Shown here in pieces: positions 8,756 through 17,168 of a DNA stretch of 64,000 nucleotides. Position 1 is the first letter of the stretch; every line of letters starts with the position of its first letter. Under the pieces are notes generated by a model, which saw nothing but the letters and a program-made list of their open reading frames with translations, did no database searches and was not told where the DNA came from. The position numbers were made by a program, and so were the translations under genes. The stretch lies in assembly GCF_902770715.1 (NCBI RefSeq), contig NZ_CACXTS010000002.1, positions 42,302 through 106,301 of the forward strand. Reading direction: 5' to 3'. The stretch comes from an uncultured Methanobrevibacter sp. GTDB lineage: Archaea; Methanobacteriota; Methanobacteria; Methanobacteriales; Methanobacteriaceae.

Positions 8756-9120
8756 ATTCCGTTAATAACACCGTCTTGACCAGGTCTGGATGTTACTTTT
8801 GCATTACCTTCAGGGGTTTCTACGATAGCACCTTTGGTAATGATGTTCCTTCTTACGTAGTTAGGGTTTGCGGTGTTTTCGATAACGTTTAAGATTTCTA
8901 CTACTTTGGTTTTACCGTTAGCGTCGGTTACATTAATTTGATTACCGGTAGCTAATCTGAGTTTTTCGTTTCCACCACGAGTTCTAATTTTTCTTAATTT
9001 TTTTTCATCTAATCTAGTTTCTGCTGGGTCTCTTCCGAGTTCTGATTTTCTTTTTCCACGGTTTGCAACATTTCTTGCACCGGAAGGACTCCTTGTTGAT
9101 TTTCCTTGAGAAATTGCCAT
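8746..9120 (-). CDS. rps8e: 30S ribosomal protein S8e
   Basis: Archaeal/eukaryotic-type small-subunit protein (124 aa). Recognised from '[20 protein letters not shown]', '[20 protein letters not shown]', '[12 protein letters not shown]' and the C-terminal '[15 protein letters not shown]'. It is a single-gene transcript: it has its own TATA box, a structured leader of about 130 nt and its own terminator. The ATG is preceded by TTAGGTGAAATA, a good ribosome binding site. Confidence 0.96.
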   Translation of the reverse strand: MAISQGKSTRSPSGARNVANRGKRKSELGRDPAETRLDEKKLRKIRTRGGNEKLRLATGNQINVTDANGKTKVVEILNVIENTANPNYVRRNIITKGAIVETPEGNAKVTSRPGQDGVINGILI

Positions 9121-9167
9121 TATTTCACCTAAATAAATATAATCTATTAATTAATAATCGCTGTCAA

Positions 9168-9239
9168 TAAGCCTCTTTTCAATCAAACTGTCGGCAAGAT
9201 AAATGACAGTTCAATTATTGAGAGCAAAAAAGAGCCTTA
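9168..9239 (-). ncRNA. Structured 5' leader of S8e mRNA (candidate RNA element)
   Basis: Read on the minus strand, an inner hairpin pairs 9205-9216 with 9181-9192 (12 bp including two G-U wobbles that would be mismatches on the plus strand). An outer stem pairs 9228-9239 with 9168-9179 (TAAGGCTCTTTT with AAAAGAGGCTTA, one G-G mismatch). A bulge of about 11 nt lies on the 5' side only. A TATA box at 9270-9282 places the transcript start near 9250, just before the structure, so it would be the 5' leader. Autoregulation by S8e is a guess. It could instead be a terminator for the upstream small gene, but no U-run follows it. Confidence 0.5.
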
Positions 9240-9269
9240 ATGAATAATGATAATTAAATATTAATTTAT

Positions 9270-9282
9270 CATTATATATAAA
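9270..9282 (-). promoter_or_regulatory. TATA box of the S8e gene
   Basis: TTTATATATAATG on the minus strand is a near-consensus archaeal TATA element. Initiation about 25 bases downstream would fall near 9250, immediately ahead of the leader hairpin. Confidence 0.55.
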
Positions 9283-9313
9283 TGTTTTATTTTTTAGCAA
9301 AAAAATAGGTATT

Positions 9314-9553
9314 TTACTTCTTATTTTTTAAAATGAATTCTTCGACAAGCTTGTCAAAGTCTTCCTCACTAAGTTCCTCATCAGATGCTGCATCTAAAAT
9401 TTTCTGTATTTCTTCAGGGCTGACGTCGTCGCCTAAAAAATCAATTAATAAATCCTTCAAATCATTATCGTCGATATATGCCTCGGCATTTGAAGAGAAA
9501 CTTTCAACATTGCCTTCCTCATCTAAAATGTAATATGGAATTTCATTCTGCAT
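9314..9553 (-). CDS. Small acidic hypothetical protein, 79 aa
   Basis: A short, strongly acidic protein rich in D, E and L, with a predicted helical C-terminus ('DEELSEEDFDKLVEEFILKN') and an N-terminal 'MQNEIPYYILDEEGNVESF' that looks like a beta-strand. No known domain, cysteine cluster or membrane segment is seen. It starts seven bases after the stop of another acidic protein (9561-9836), so the two are probably co-translated. Codon choice resembles its neighbours, and the acidic composition is carried consistently in this frame, which supports a real gene. Confidence 0.6.
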   Translation of the reverse strand: MQNEIPYYILDEEGNVESFSSNAEAYIDDNDLKDLLIDFLGDDVSPEEIQKILDAASDEELSEEDFDKLVEEFILKNKK

Positions 9554-9560
9554 TATTTTT

Positions 9561-9836
9561 CTACTCTCCTACAAATTCATAGTAAACAATTCCATAAGGA
9601 TCATCATCGAAATACCATTCCATTGGCTCTTCATCCTCATCGTATTCATCCATAATTTCATCTTCAAGCTCTTCGGCCCCTTCAACTTGAATTATGATAT
9701 TAACATCCTCATCTAAATTTTCAACATCAATGCCCAATGCGTCTAAGTCAATGACTATCTCGTCTTCGTCTGCATCTTCGGGGACAATGATAACAATCTC
9801 ATCTCCCGCTTTAATGTCAATATTGGGATTTTCCAT
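9561..9836 (-). CDS. Very acidic small hypothetical protein, 91 aa
   Basis: Extremely acidic: D and E make up well over a third of the residues, with only a single lysine. The N-terminal half 'DIKAGDEIVIIVPEDADEDE' and 'NIIIQVEGAEELEDE' alternates hydrophobic and acidic residues like beta-strands; the C-terminal half ends 'DDDPYGIVYYEFVGE'. It might bind cations or basic proteins, but I do not recognise a family. It is the middle member of a three-gene minus-strand group with 9888-10247 and 9314-9553. Confidence 0.6.
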   Translation of the reverse strand: MENPNIDIKAGDEIVIIVPEDADEDEIVIDLDALGIDVENLDEDVNIIIQVEGAEELEDEIMDEYDEDEEPMEWYFDDDPYGIVYYEFVGE

Positions 9837-9876
9837 CTCATCACTTCCTTGAGAAATTTATGTTCTAATATTTGTA

Positions 9877-9902
9877 GATAGTAACCTTTAATGGTTACTA
9901 TC
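9877..9902. terminator. Perfect 10-bp hairpin spanning a stop codon
   Basis: GATAGTAACC (9877-9886) and GGTTACTATC (9893-9902) are perfect inverted repeats around a 6-base loop that holds the TAA stop of the 119-aa gene on the minus strand. There is no U-run after it. It may limit read-through into, or separate expression of, the downstream acidic-protein genes. Confidence 0.5.
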
Positions 9903-10247
9903 AATTTCAAAGTTTATGGCAGGTATCCTGTAATCGTTTTTACATTTGACGGAACAGATTTTCAAATCCTCAATGCACATATTGAAATTCAAGAAAAATG
10001 CGTCGCAGATAATTCTAATCTTCACATTGGAGTTTTCCAATATTTGCTTTGGTATATCCAAGACCTCAGATGCATTGCTGACATAGACTGAAGCCGGGAG
10101 ATTGTTCTCGTCAATTCCTAAAAATATCCCATTTGAGATATCATAGTCCGCACAGAAGCCGTTTCGGCCTTCAACCTTTCCGACAAATGTGTCGGTTACC
10201 TCGTCATAACTTGTAATCAATCTTTCTTTCATTGTATCAAACCTCAC
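9888..10247 (-). CDS. Hypothetical protein, DUF2283-like start, 119 aa
   Basis: The N-terminal 'RLITSYDEVTDTFVGKVEG' resembles the beta-motif of small DUF2283-type proteins (Y-D-x-x-x-D), followed by 'GIFLGIDENNLPASVYVSNA'. The C-terminal half contains four of its five cysteines but no clear metal-site spacing. No membrane segment. Start could be residue 1 or the Met at residue 6. It is first in a group of three small minus-strand genes, separated from the second by 51 bases containing the 9877-9902 hairpin. Function unknown. Confidence 0.6.
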   Translation of the reverse strand: MRFDTMKERLITSYDEVTDTFVGKVEGRNGFCADYDISNGIFLGIDENNLPASVYVSNASEVLDIPKQILENSNVKIRIICDAFFLNFNMCIEDLKICSVKCKNDYRIPAINFEIDSNH

Positions 10248-10421
10248 ACATACTATGTAGCATTTGACATATAAAAAACTTCTAAGAGCATCTGAAAAGT
10301 AATATGAACTAACTATAATGTAAATAAACCTATTTTAAAGCAATAATATTGAAATAATTTAAAATCGATTTAGAAAAGTATTATTAATATGATAAATCAA
10401 AATTTTAATCAGGTGTAAAAA

Positions 10422-11105
10422 TTGGTTGAAGAGACAAAAGAACAGTTAGAACTTGAAGCGGAAATTAAAGCGCAAGCTCAAAAATTCTTAAAATACCTTA
10501 ATTCAACACTTCCTGAAAGCATGGAATTGGAATACGAAGGATTTTACAGAAGAGGATTCTTTGTAAGCAAAAAAAGATATGCTGTAATTGAAGATGGTGA
10601 AATCATAGCAAAAGGATTGGAATTGGTCAGAAGAGACTGGGCACCAATAGTTAAAAAAACACAGGAATCCGTATTGATGGCAATCCTAAGAGAAGGGGAT
10701 TCCGATAAGGCCATCAGCGAAGTCAAAAAAGTTCTAAAAAAAATTAAAAAAGGGGATGTTGATAAAAAGGAAATGATTATTCACACCCAAATTACAAAAC
10801 CTCTTGACCAATACAAACAGGTGGGGCCACATGTCGTAGCAGCCCGCAAAATCGAAGAGCACGGCATTAAGGTTTCACGGGGAACCATCATCCAGTATAT
10901 TATCGTAAAAGGAAAGGGATCCATCAGCCAAAGGGCTGTTCCATACGAATACAGCGAGGGATATGAATACGATAAGGACTATTATATCAACAACCAATTG
11001 ATTCCGGCCATTGAAAGGATAATGTATTCCTTCGGATATACAAAAAAAGACCTGGAGGATATGGCCCGTGGAGAAGTCCAACAAAGTTTGGATGCTTTTT
11101 TCTAA
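10422..11105 (+). CDS. polB2: DNA polymerase B, C-terminal subunit of the split enzyme (PolB2)
   Basis: This 227-residue protein is only the C-terminal part of a family-B replicative DNA polymerase: it begins just upstream of the KKxY motif ('[11 protein letters not shown]', about 49-59) and contains the thumb ('[15 protein letters not shown]', '[20 protein letters not shown]'), but not the exonuclease domain or the 'DTDS' palm motif. In Methanobacteriales PolB is encoded as two separate genes whose products associate, and this matches the small subunit. The start is TTG at 10422, six bases after AGGTG; an in-frame TAA at 10416-10418 excludes an N-terminal extension. The large subunit is not in the window. 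Confidence 0.93.
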   Translation: MVEETKEQLELEAEIKAQAQKFLKYLNSTLPESMELEYEGFYRRGFFVSKKRYAVIEDGEIIAKGLELVRRDWAPIVKKTQESVLMAILREGDSDKAISEVKKVLKKIKKGDVDKKEMIIHTQITKPLDQYKQVGPHVVAARKIEEHGIKVSRGTIIQYIIVKGKGSISQRAVPYEYSEGYEYDKDYYINNQLIPAIERIMYSFGYTKKDLEDMARGEVQQSLDAFF

Positions 11106-11110
11106 AAAAA

Positions 11111-11123
11111 TTTAAATATTTTT
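11111..11123 (+). promoter_or_regulatory. TATA box of the HAD phosphatase gene
   Basis: TTTAAATATTTTT is centred about 27 bases upstream of the ATG at 11144, so transcription would start at or next to the start codon (leaderless mRNA). Confidence 0.45.
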
Positions 11124-11143
11124 AAAGGCATAATATCAATCAT

Positions 11144-11836
11144 ATGATGAACAATGATGATAGCGTAGTCTTTTTTGATATAGATGGTACATTGCTTGAC
11201 ACTTCAGATTTTGCTGAAACTGCAAGAAAAGCAGCAATCGGATTAATGGTTGATAACGGTCTCCCATTAGATAAAGATGAGGCATATGGTGTTCTAAAAA
11301 CAATTATCCGTGAAAAAGGATCCAATTACGGTAAACATTTCAACGTATTGACCCAAGTCGTTTTGGGCCATGAAGACCCGATGCTTGTTGCGCTTGGAAT
11401 GATTACATACCACAACGTTAAAATGGCGCTTTTAAGACCTTATGCTAAAACAATTGATACATTAATCTATCTTAAGAGTCAAGGATATCGCCTAGCAGTT
11501 ATTTCCAATGGTATTACAATCAAACAATGGGAAAAGCTTGTCAGACTTAATGTGCATTCATTTTTCGATGAGGTCATTACATCCGAAGAAGTTGGAAAAG
11601 AAAAACCCGACAAATTAATCTTTGATGTTGCACTTAGAAAAATGAACGGAAACCCTGAAAAATCAGTGATGATTGGAAATAAATTCAAAGCTGATGCATT
11701 AGGCGCAGTAAATGCGGGCTTAAGTGCTATTCTTGTCAATTCTGATGTTACAGAAGAAGACAGGGAATACATTAAAAAAGAAAAATTAGATATTACTATT
11801 ATTGATGACATTGGTGATGTAAACACAATATTATAA
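11144..11836 (+). CDS. HAD-superfamily phosphatase (phosphoglycolate phosphatase-like)
   Basis: A 230-residue HAD subfamily IA hydrolase. Motif I 'FFDIDGTLLDT' (10-20) has the nucleophile and acid Asp; motif II is 'AVISNGITIKQ'; motif III is 'VGKEKPD'. Motif IV reads 'MIGNKFKADALGAVNAG', so the usual GD pair is GN with only the second Asp retained. This may weaken Mg binding or alter specificity. The substrate is unknown; it belongs to the archaeal group annotated as hydrolase of the TIGR02253 type. The first of two adjacent ATGs is at the predicted transcription start. It ends 22 bases from the convergent exonuclease gene, with a T/A-rich bidirectional terminator between. Confidence 0.85.
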   Translation: MMNNDDSVVFFDIDGTLLDTSDFAETARKAAIGLMVDNGLPLDKDEAYGVLKTIIREKGSNYGKHFNVLTQVVLGHEDPMLVALGMITYHNVKMALLRPYAKTIDTLIYLKSQGYRLAVISNGITIKQWEKLVRLNVHSFFDEVITSEEVGKEKPDKLIFDVALRKMNGNPEKSVMIGNKFKADALGAVNAGLSAILVNSDVTEEDREYIKKEKLDITIIDDIGDVNTIL

Positions 11837-11858
11837 TCACCAAAATTAACTATTTTTT

Positions 11859-12632
11859 TTAAAAATCAAGTTCCAAGGTTACCGGACAGTGATCGGAACC
11901 GTAAACTTCATTCAATATTTCAGCGGATTTGACCTTATCGACAATTTCTTCATTTACATAAAAATAGTCAAGTCTCCAACCGGCATTCCTCTCACGTGCG
12001 CGGGTTCTGTAGCTCCACCAGGTGAAGTTATTCTCGCCTTCATCAAACATCCTGAAGGTATCAACGAATCCGACCTCTTCAAGCTGGTCCAGCCAGGCAC
12101 GCTCTTCAGGAAGATACCCGGATTTCCCTTCGCAGTTTTTAGGATTGTAAACATCGATAGGGTTGTGGGCAATGTTATAATCTCCAGTGATGATTAAGTT
12201 TTTGCCTTGCTGCTTAAGCTCAACCAGCTGCTTCAACAACGCATCGCAGAAGGCAACCTTAAAATCAAGCCTTTTTGCCTCCATACCACTGTTTGGGAAG
12301 TAAATATTGTACAAGATAAAGTCAGGATATTCAATCCTTAAAACCCTGCCTTCGCTGTCAAGCTCTTCAACGCCCAAGCCCTTAACAACATCAACGGGTT
12401 CGATTTTTGAGTATGTTCCGACTCCGCTGTATCCCTTCCTTTCGGCTTCATTGAAGCATTGGTGAAAATCATCGACATTAGCCAATTTCTTAGGAATATC
12501 TTTTTGTGTAGCTCTAACTTCCTGAAAGTTAATAATATCAGCGTCGGTATTGTCAAACCAGTCCCAAAATTCATCTTTTTTTGAAACTGCCCTAATACCA
12601 TTTACATTCCAAGAAACCAGCTTGATTGACAT
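11859..12632 (-). CDS. xth: Exodeoxyribonuclease III / AP endonuclease family
   Basis: A 257-residue Mg-dependent AP endonuclease-exonuclease of the ExoIII type. Signature blocks: 'LVSWNVNGIRAV' at the N-terminus, 'NFQEVRA' (metal Glu), 'YSGVGTYSKIEP', 'ITGDYNIAHNPIDVYNP' (D/N catalytic pair), 'NFTWWSYR' and C-terminal 'GSDHCPVTLEL'. The Methanothermobacter homologue (Mth212) also cuts DNA at deoxyuridine, so a role in uracil repair is plausible here; this is a family inference. The ATG overlaps the pheS stop by one base (TAATG), indicating translational coupling. Confidence 0.93.
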   Translation of the reverse strand: MSIKLVSWNVNGIRAVSKKDEFWDWFDNTDADIINFQEVRATQKDIPKKLANVDDFHQCFNEAERKGYSGVGTYSKIEPVDVVKGLGVEELDSEGRVLRIEYPDFILYNIYFPNSGMEAKRLDFKVAFCDALLKQLVELKQQGKNLIITGDYNIAHNPIDVYNPKNCEGKSGYLPEERAWLDQLEEVGFVDTFRMFDEGENNFTWWSYRTRARERNAGWRLDYFYVNEEIVDKVKSAEILNEVYGSDHCPVTLELDF

Positions 12633-14176
12633 TATAACCTGACTCCTCTGTCAATAGGCAATTCGCGAAGCCATTTGATGTCACTTTTGTAAAGCATACG
12701 AATGTCTTCCACATCATACCTGATCATTGCAAGCCTTTCAATACCTAAACCGAAAGCCAAAGCAGGCTGATTGATTCCAAGAGGTTTTAATACTTCTGGC
12801 CTGAACATTCCAGCCCCTCCAAGTTCAATCCAGCTTTCCTTTTCCTCCAAATAGATTTCAGTTTCTGTGGACAAGTAAGTGTATGGGAAATAAGCCGGCC
12901 TGAATCTGACTTCAAATCCTAATTTCTTATAGAATTCCTTTAATGTTCCTAAAAGGTTTTGGTAACTGATTCCTTCATCACAGACCAATCCTTCGACTTG
13001 GTGGAATTCAGGCAAGTGCTTGTAATCGAAAGTTTCTCTTCTAAATACCCTTCCTACAGAAAACATTTTAATTGGAGGTTCATGATTAAATAAGTGTTTA
13101 GTGGATATTCCGGTAGTGTGAGTTCTTAAAACGCTTTGGCGAGCAATGTCTTCACTCCAGTCATATTGCCAGCCTATAGAACCTGTGTCCGCACCGGTTT
13201 CATGAGTCTCAGCAGTAAGTTTTACAAGCGCATCATCAGGCAAGTCACATGTTAGCGGATTTTTAAGATAGAAAGTGTCCTGCATTTCACGGGCAGCGTG
13301 GTCTTGTGGCTGGAAAAGTGAATCGAAGTTCCAGAATGCAGATTCTACAAATTCTCCGTTGTCCTCTGAAAATCCCATATTAAGGAAGATTTCCCTTATC
13401 TCATCAATGATTACCCTCAAAGGATGTTTTTTACCTGCAAAAATAACAGGCGCTTCAGCATTAATGTCATATGGACGGTACTGTAAGCTTTTCCATTCAC
13501 CGTCTTTCAGTTGTTGGTGTGTTAATTGAGTGGCTTGCTCTTGAATAGTGAATCCTTCATCCAATATAGCTTCACCTTTATCTAAAAGTTTAAAAGAGTG
13601 TGAGGTATTCTTTTTAATGTTTAAGATGTTTTTCCTATCATTCAATTTCTTAAATCCATCCAAAAGGCCTTCTTCCTTTATGGAATTGATAATTGTTCTG
13701 GCTCCCTTCAATTTATTCAGCAATTGTTCATCATCACCTAACTTGTCCTTAAAGTCCATTCCGACATCAGTGATTTTCACTTCGCCCTTATCGATTTGAG
13801 CCCAATTCTTACGACGCAGCCAGCCAATGGCAATATTGGCTTCCTTTTTGTCGATGCCTGTTGCATCAGCCAAGTCTTTCATAAGAATGGAACTCCTTTC
13901 AGCTAAAACATCCAATATTTTACGTTCAGGAAGGCCTTTGTCGGCATATTCCAATCCTGCATCGGATAGGGAGATTTCCTCTTCAATATCCTTTTCAACT
14001 TCAATAATGTCTTTTGAAGCAAGTGATCCTGCCGCACTCATCACTGCCTTAATGTCCATGTCGGCATTTTCAGCTATTTCTTCAGGAGTGGCAGTAGGAT
14101 TTGCCTCAAGTTCCTTTAAAACTTTCTTTTCGTAAATATGCAATTCATTAATGGTTTTTTTAATATCCTCACTCAT
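12632..14176 (-). CDS. pheS: Phenylalanyl-tRNA synthetase alpha subunit
   Basis: Class II catalytic subunit charging tRNA-Phe (514 aa, normal for archaea). The N-terminal ~180 residues contain winged-helix repeats ('[20 protein letters not shown]', '[20 protein letters not shown]'), typical of archaeal/eukaryotic PheS. The catalytic core includes '[19 protein letters not shown]', '[20 protein letters not shown]', motif 2 '[20 protein letters not shown]' and motif 3 '[15 protein letters not shown]'. pheT is not adjacent. Its stop is shared with the start of the ExoIII gene. Confidence 0.96.
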   Translation of the reverse strand: MSEDIKKTINELHIYEKKVLKELEANPTATPEEIAENADMDIKAVMSAAGSLASKDIIEVEKDIEEEISLSDAGLEYADKGLPERKILDVLAERSSILMKDLADATGIDKKEANIAIGWLRRKNWAQIDKGEVKITDVGMDFKDKLGDDEQLLNKLKGARTIINSIKEEGLLDGFKKLNDRKNILNIKKNTSHSFKLLDKGEAILDEGFTIQEQATQLTHQQLKDGEWKSLQYRPYDINAEAPVIFAGKKHPLRVIIDEIREIFLNMGFSEDNGEFVESAFWNFDSLFQPQDHAAREMQDTFYLKNPLTCDLPDDALVKLTAETHETGADTGSIGWQYDWSEDIARQSVLRTHTTGISTKHLFNHEPPIKMFSVGRVFRRETFDYKHLPEFHQVEGLVCDEGISYQNLLGTLKEFYKKLGFEVRFRPAYFPYTYLSTETEIYLEEKESWIELGGAGMFRPEVLKPLGINQPALAFGLGIERLAMIRYDVEDIRMLYKSDIKWLRELPIDRGVRL

Positions 14177-14275
14177 TTAAACACCATAAATTATAGATTA
14201 ATAATATAATAATATATGTTTAAAGTGATTTATAAAAGTAGTGTAAAATTTAAAAAAAAATAGAAAAAAAGATAA

Positions 14276-14611
14276 TTAGAATATTATTCTATTACCTGTC
14301 CAGTCAACATCATCAAAGGCATTGGCTTTCTTTTCATCTTCAAGATATTGTTCCATGTCCCTGTAAACCTTAACTCTGAAGATATCAGGGTAAGCTATAT
14401 AAAGCCTATCACCATTAGGTTTGGATTCCTTCACGTAAGTTTGCTGAAATTCAATAATTGTGTCATCTTCCTTATGGAAATGATGAACCTCATTTGCACA
14501 TAGAATCTTGAAGTGTACGAAATCATCCTTCAGCAATTCATTGACCAAATCCTCAATCAAAGGAGGATTATTTGCATTTTTATTATATCTAATTTCCATT
14601 TTCCTCACCAT
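14276..14611 (-). CDS. Hypothetical protein, 111 aa
   Basis: I do not recognise this family. Soluble, mixed alpha/beta composition: 'NNPPLIEDLVNELLKDDFVH', 'EVHHFHKEDDTIIEFQQTYV' with a histidine cluster, and 'RLYIAYPDIFRVKVYRDMEQ'. It stands alone between pheS and the DGC-type protein, with AT-rich spacers on both sides (99 and 128 bases). Start is uncertain: the Met at residue 5 ('MEIRYNK') has a better-placed upstream purine run (GGTGAGGAAA) than residue 1. Confidence 0.6.
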   Translation of the reverse strand: MVRKMEIRYNKNANNPPLIEDLVNELLKDDFVHFKILCANEVHHFHKEDDTIIEFQQTYVKESKPNGDRLYIAYPDIFRVKVYRDMEQYLEDEKKANAFDDVDWTGNRIIF

Positions 14612-14727
14612 TTTCGGATTTCTAAAAAATAGAAAGCCATGTTAAACATATATTTCATTTTAATTCTTTAAATACTTATTGAAATAAGATTAAACAAGTA
14701 AACAATCATCTGATGAACATGCCTAAA

Positions 14728-14774
14728 TCAGGGAATGTTCTAAAATGTTTCGATTGTTTTATTTAATTCCCTGA
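14728..14774. repeat. 9-bp inverted repeat at the 3' end of the DGC-protein gene
   Basis: TCAGGGAAT (14728-14736) and ATTCCCTGA (14766-14774) are perfect inverted repeats with a 29-base spacer spanning the stop of the gene at 14740. Possibly a 3' mRNA hairpin; no strong U-run follows. Confidence 0.4.
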
Positions 14775-15120
14775 CAATTATTTTAACACACTCTTCGGCT
14801 TCAGCGTCCAATCTGAAAGGGTCCTTTGCAGATACTTCATAATCCTCGAGAACTTCATTAACGGCAATTGTGCCAGCCACATCAATTCCCTTATTTTTTA
14901 AAATCTTATTCACGCATCCGTTGGCGCAGCCATTTAGTGCAACGATGGGATATTTCTTAAGCATTTCATCATTTTTTCCTTCAATGTCGGCAGATGTTGA
15001 ACCCATGCAGATTGAAATGACATTTTCATTTGCCTTTCTGCAGTCTCCAACGGCAACTCTGGACACCAACCCGTTTGCACTCATTCCATTGCATGGCGCC
15101 AATGCGATTTTCTTATCCAT
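14740..15120 (-). CDS. Putative zinc-binding protein, DGC-domain type
   Basis: A 126-residue protein with conserved-looking cysteines: 'LAPCNGMSANGLVSRVAVGD', 'CRKANENVISICMGS' and 'VALNGCANGCVNKIL'. The pattern matches the small DGC-type putative zinc-binding proteins found in methanogens and anaerobes, where the second motif is usually DGCxxxC; here it is NGCxxxC. No function is established for the family. It follows the CitG-like gene by nine bases, so it is probably in an operon with hemB and citG-like. Confidence 0.65.
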   Translation of the reverse strand: MDKKIALAPCNGMSANGLVSRVAVGDCRKANENVISICMGSTSADIEGKNDEMLKKYPIVALNGCANGCVNKILKNKGIDVAGTIAVNEVLEDYEVSAKDPFRLDAEAEECVKIIVRELNKTIETF

Positions 15121-15129
15121 ATTACCACA

Positions 15130-16005
15130 TCAGAAATTTGATTTCAAATAGCTTACAAAAATGGAAGCTGCAGTCAAATCTGCAGTTGTTCCTGGATTAT
15201 ACTTGTTGTTAAATAAATAATCATCGAATTCAGCCACCCTGTCAATAAAATCAGGCACATCCTTCATTTTAAGCAAATCCCTTGTCATCAATGATATCTT
15301 GAGCGCTTCATCATCTCCGTATTTTCTAGAAATCAATGTATCTGGAACATGAGACAGGATTGTTAAAAATGTCAAAAGGCATGCTTCATTTTGGGATTTT
15401 TCCGCTTTCAATTCATGATATGTTGGATAACCTATTTCAAAAACGGCAGGCATGTCACTGGTCATTTCACGTGCCAGCATGTCCCACGGAGCGGATATTT
15501 TCAAAACATCATACATTGTCTGGTTGTTTTCCCTGAGCTCATTTTTAGCGTTGTCGCTTGCCACATCATATTCGTCCTGATCGCCCATACCCCCTGCATC
15601 TGCAATATTGATTGCATCATACAAGTCACATGCATCGTCAACTGAGGTATTTGACATCAGCAATTTGATGTTTTCACGAATATCATCGAAAGAGTCGCTT
15701 ATGGCGGCTGCAACCGCAATAGGTGTTGTCATCATGACAATTCCCAAGTTGGTGTTGTTATTAATCCACCTGTCAGTTTCGGCAACTGCCTGAAGGATGT
15801 ATTTTCCCAGTTCAGGATTTTCAACGTCGACATCAGTGCATGCTTCACGAATGGAGTCTCCAATAACAATTCCGCTTATCACAAAGTCTTCAAATACCAT
15901 GTCATCATAATCACGGGTTCTGTGAACATTGCCTGGCTTCGGGTATCCGCTTACCTCTAAAGCAGAAGCGATCTGAGCTATTTTTGCAATTTCATTAGCG
16001 TCCAT
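15130..16005 (-). CDS. CitG-family (triphosphoribosyl-dephospho-CoA synthase-like) protein
   Basis: A 291-residue all-helical protein of the CitG family. Visible hallmarks are 'SALEVSGYPKPGNVHRTRDY' (12-31), 'NTNLGIVMMTTPIAVAAA' and C-terminal 'YNPGTTADLTAASIFV'. Bacterial CitG makes the citrate lyase prosthetic group from ATP and dephospho-CoA, but methanogens lack citrate lyase, so the archaeal members must do something else, possibly ribosyl transfer to another cofactor. It is immediately next to hemB (stop of hemB at 16006, start of this gene at 16005), suggesting co-transcription and a cofactor role. Confidence 0.85.
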   Translation of the reverse strand: MDANEIAKIAQIASALEVSGYPKPGNVHRTRDYDDMVFEDFVISGIVIGDSIREACTDVDVENPELGKYILQAVAETDRWINNNTNLGIVMMTTPIAVAAAISDSFDDIRENIKLLMSNTSVDDACDLYDAINIADAGGMGDQDEYDVASDNAKNELRENNQTMYDVLKISAPWDMLAREMTSDMPAVFEIGYPTYHELKAEKSQNEACLLTFLTILSHVPDTLISRKYGDDEALKISLMTRDLLKMKDVPDFIDRVAEFDDYLFNNKYNPGTTADLTAASIFVSYLKSNF

Positions 16006-17016
16006 TTATATCATCTCATTGAAAAGCAGATATGGTGCAAAATTAGTGATTATTAAGTCTGCTCCAGCCCTTTTGATTGAAAGAAGAGATTCTGTAATTG
16101 CCCTTTCAGTCAGATATCCTTTTTCAATAGCTGCCATTATCATGGAGTATTCTCCGCTTACGTTATATGCAACCAAAGGCAGCATGAACTCATCTCTCAC
16201 CATGCGAACGACATCCAAGTATGGAAGTGCCGGTTTGACCATCAAAAAGTCCGCACCCTCTATCACATCAAGTTCACATTCACGGATTGCTTCCATGGCG
16301 TTTCCAGGATCCATCTGATAGGATTTCCTGTCACCCAAATGAGGTGATGAACATGCAGCAACCCTAAACGGCTCGTAAAATGCGGATGCGTACTTGGCTG
16401 AATATGACATTATCATCACATTTTCATAACCTTCATCATCCAAGGTCTGCCTGATTGCTCCTACCCTGCCATCCATCATGTCTGAAGGGGCCACAATATC
16501 AGCACCCGCTTCTGCATGTGAAAGTGCAACTTTGGCAATGTAAGGCAAGGATTCATCATTCAATATCTCGATACCATGGTCAGTGTCCTCATTTTCCTTT
16601 ATCATGCCGCAATGGCCGTGAGAAGTGTATTGGCATAAGCATACGTCACTTATAACAACCAGATTTGTTTCCTTTTTGAGTCTTCTTATTGCTTTTTGAA
16701 CAATTCCTGTTGCTGAATAATCCGGAGAAGCTATTTCATCTTTAGTGTCCTCTTTAGGTATTCCAAATACAATTATTGATTTCAATCCTTTGGCTTCAAG
16801 CTGCTTTGCGAATTCTATTCCACTGTCAAGGGAGTATCTGAATTCTCCAGGAAGGGAGGAAATCTCTTCCTTTTCGTCGCCTTCAAGCTCTTCCTTAAAG
16901 TAAATAGGATAAATCAAGTCTTCTTTTTCGAGTTTTGTTTCTCGTACAATATCTCTAATCTTGGCATTCTTTCTAAGTCTTCTCATTCTTGTAGTCGGAA
17001 ATTCCATAATAATCAC
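16006..17016 (-). CDS. hemB: Delta-aminolevulinic acid dehydratase (porphobilinogen synthase)
   Basis: Condenses two 5-aminolevulinate to porphobilinogen, feeding F430, cobamide and siroheme synthesis. The 336-residue protein shows '[20 protein letters not shown]' near the start, the metal-site region '[16 protein letters not shown]' with three cysteines (zinc-type), '[16 protein letters not shown]', the Schiff-base lysine region '[17 protein letters not shown]' and '[15 protein letters not shown]'. The Met at residue 4 ('[10 protein letters not shown]') is an alternative start. Followed by citG-like and DGC-type genes in a probable operon. Confidence 0.96.
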   Translation of the reverse strand: MIIMEFPTTRMRRLRKNAKIRDIVRETKLEKEDLIYPIYFKEELEGDEKEEISSLPGEFRYSLDSGIEFAKQLEAKGLKSIIVFGIPKEDTKDEIASPDYSATGIVQKAIRRLKKETNLVVISDVCLCQYTSHGHCGMIKENEDTDHGIEILNDESLPYIAKVALSHAEAGADIVAPSDMMDGRVGAIRQTLDDEGYENVMIMSYSAKYASAFYEPFRVAACSSPHLGDRKSYQMDPGNAMEAIRECELDVIEGADFLMVKPALPYLDVVRMVRDEFMLPLVAYNVSGEYSMIMAAIEKGYLTERAITESLLSIKRAGADLIITNFAPYLLFNEMI

Positions 17017-17168
17017 TAGTTAATAATTTTGATTTAGAAATATTTAAATTAATATATGATGAAACTGATGATGATTCTGAGATTCCGTCCGGTTAAATTA
17101 ATCATACAAAATAGTTTAATATAATTTAAAAAATAATATTAAAAGTAGCTATTAAAAAGAGGCCAACT

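Noticed and set aside
10422..11105. Intein or frameshift explaining the short DNA polymerase
   Set aside because: An in-frame stop directly precedes a well-spaced TTG start, and the preceding 170 bases show no polymerase or intein sequence; a split gene fits known biology of the order.
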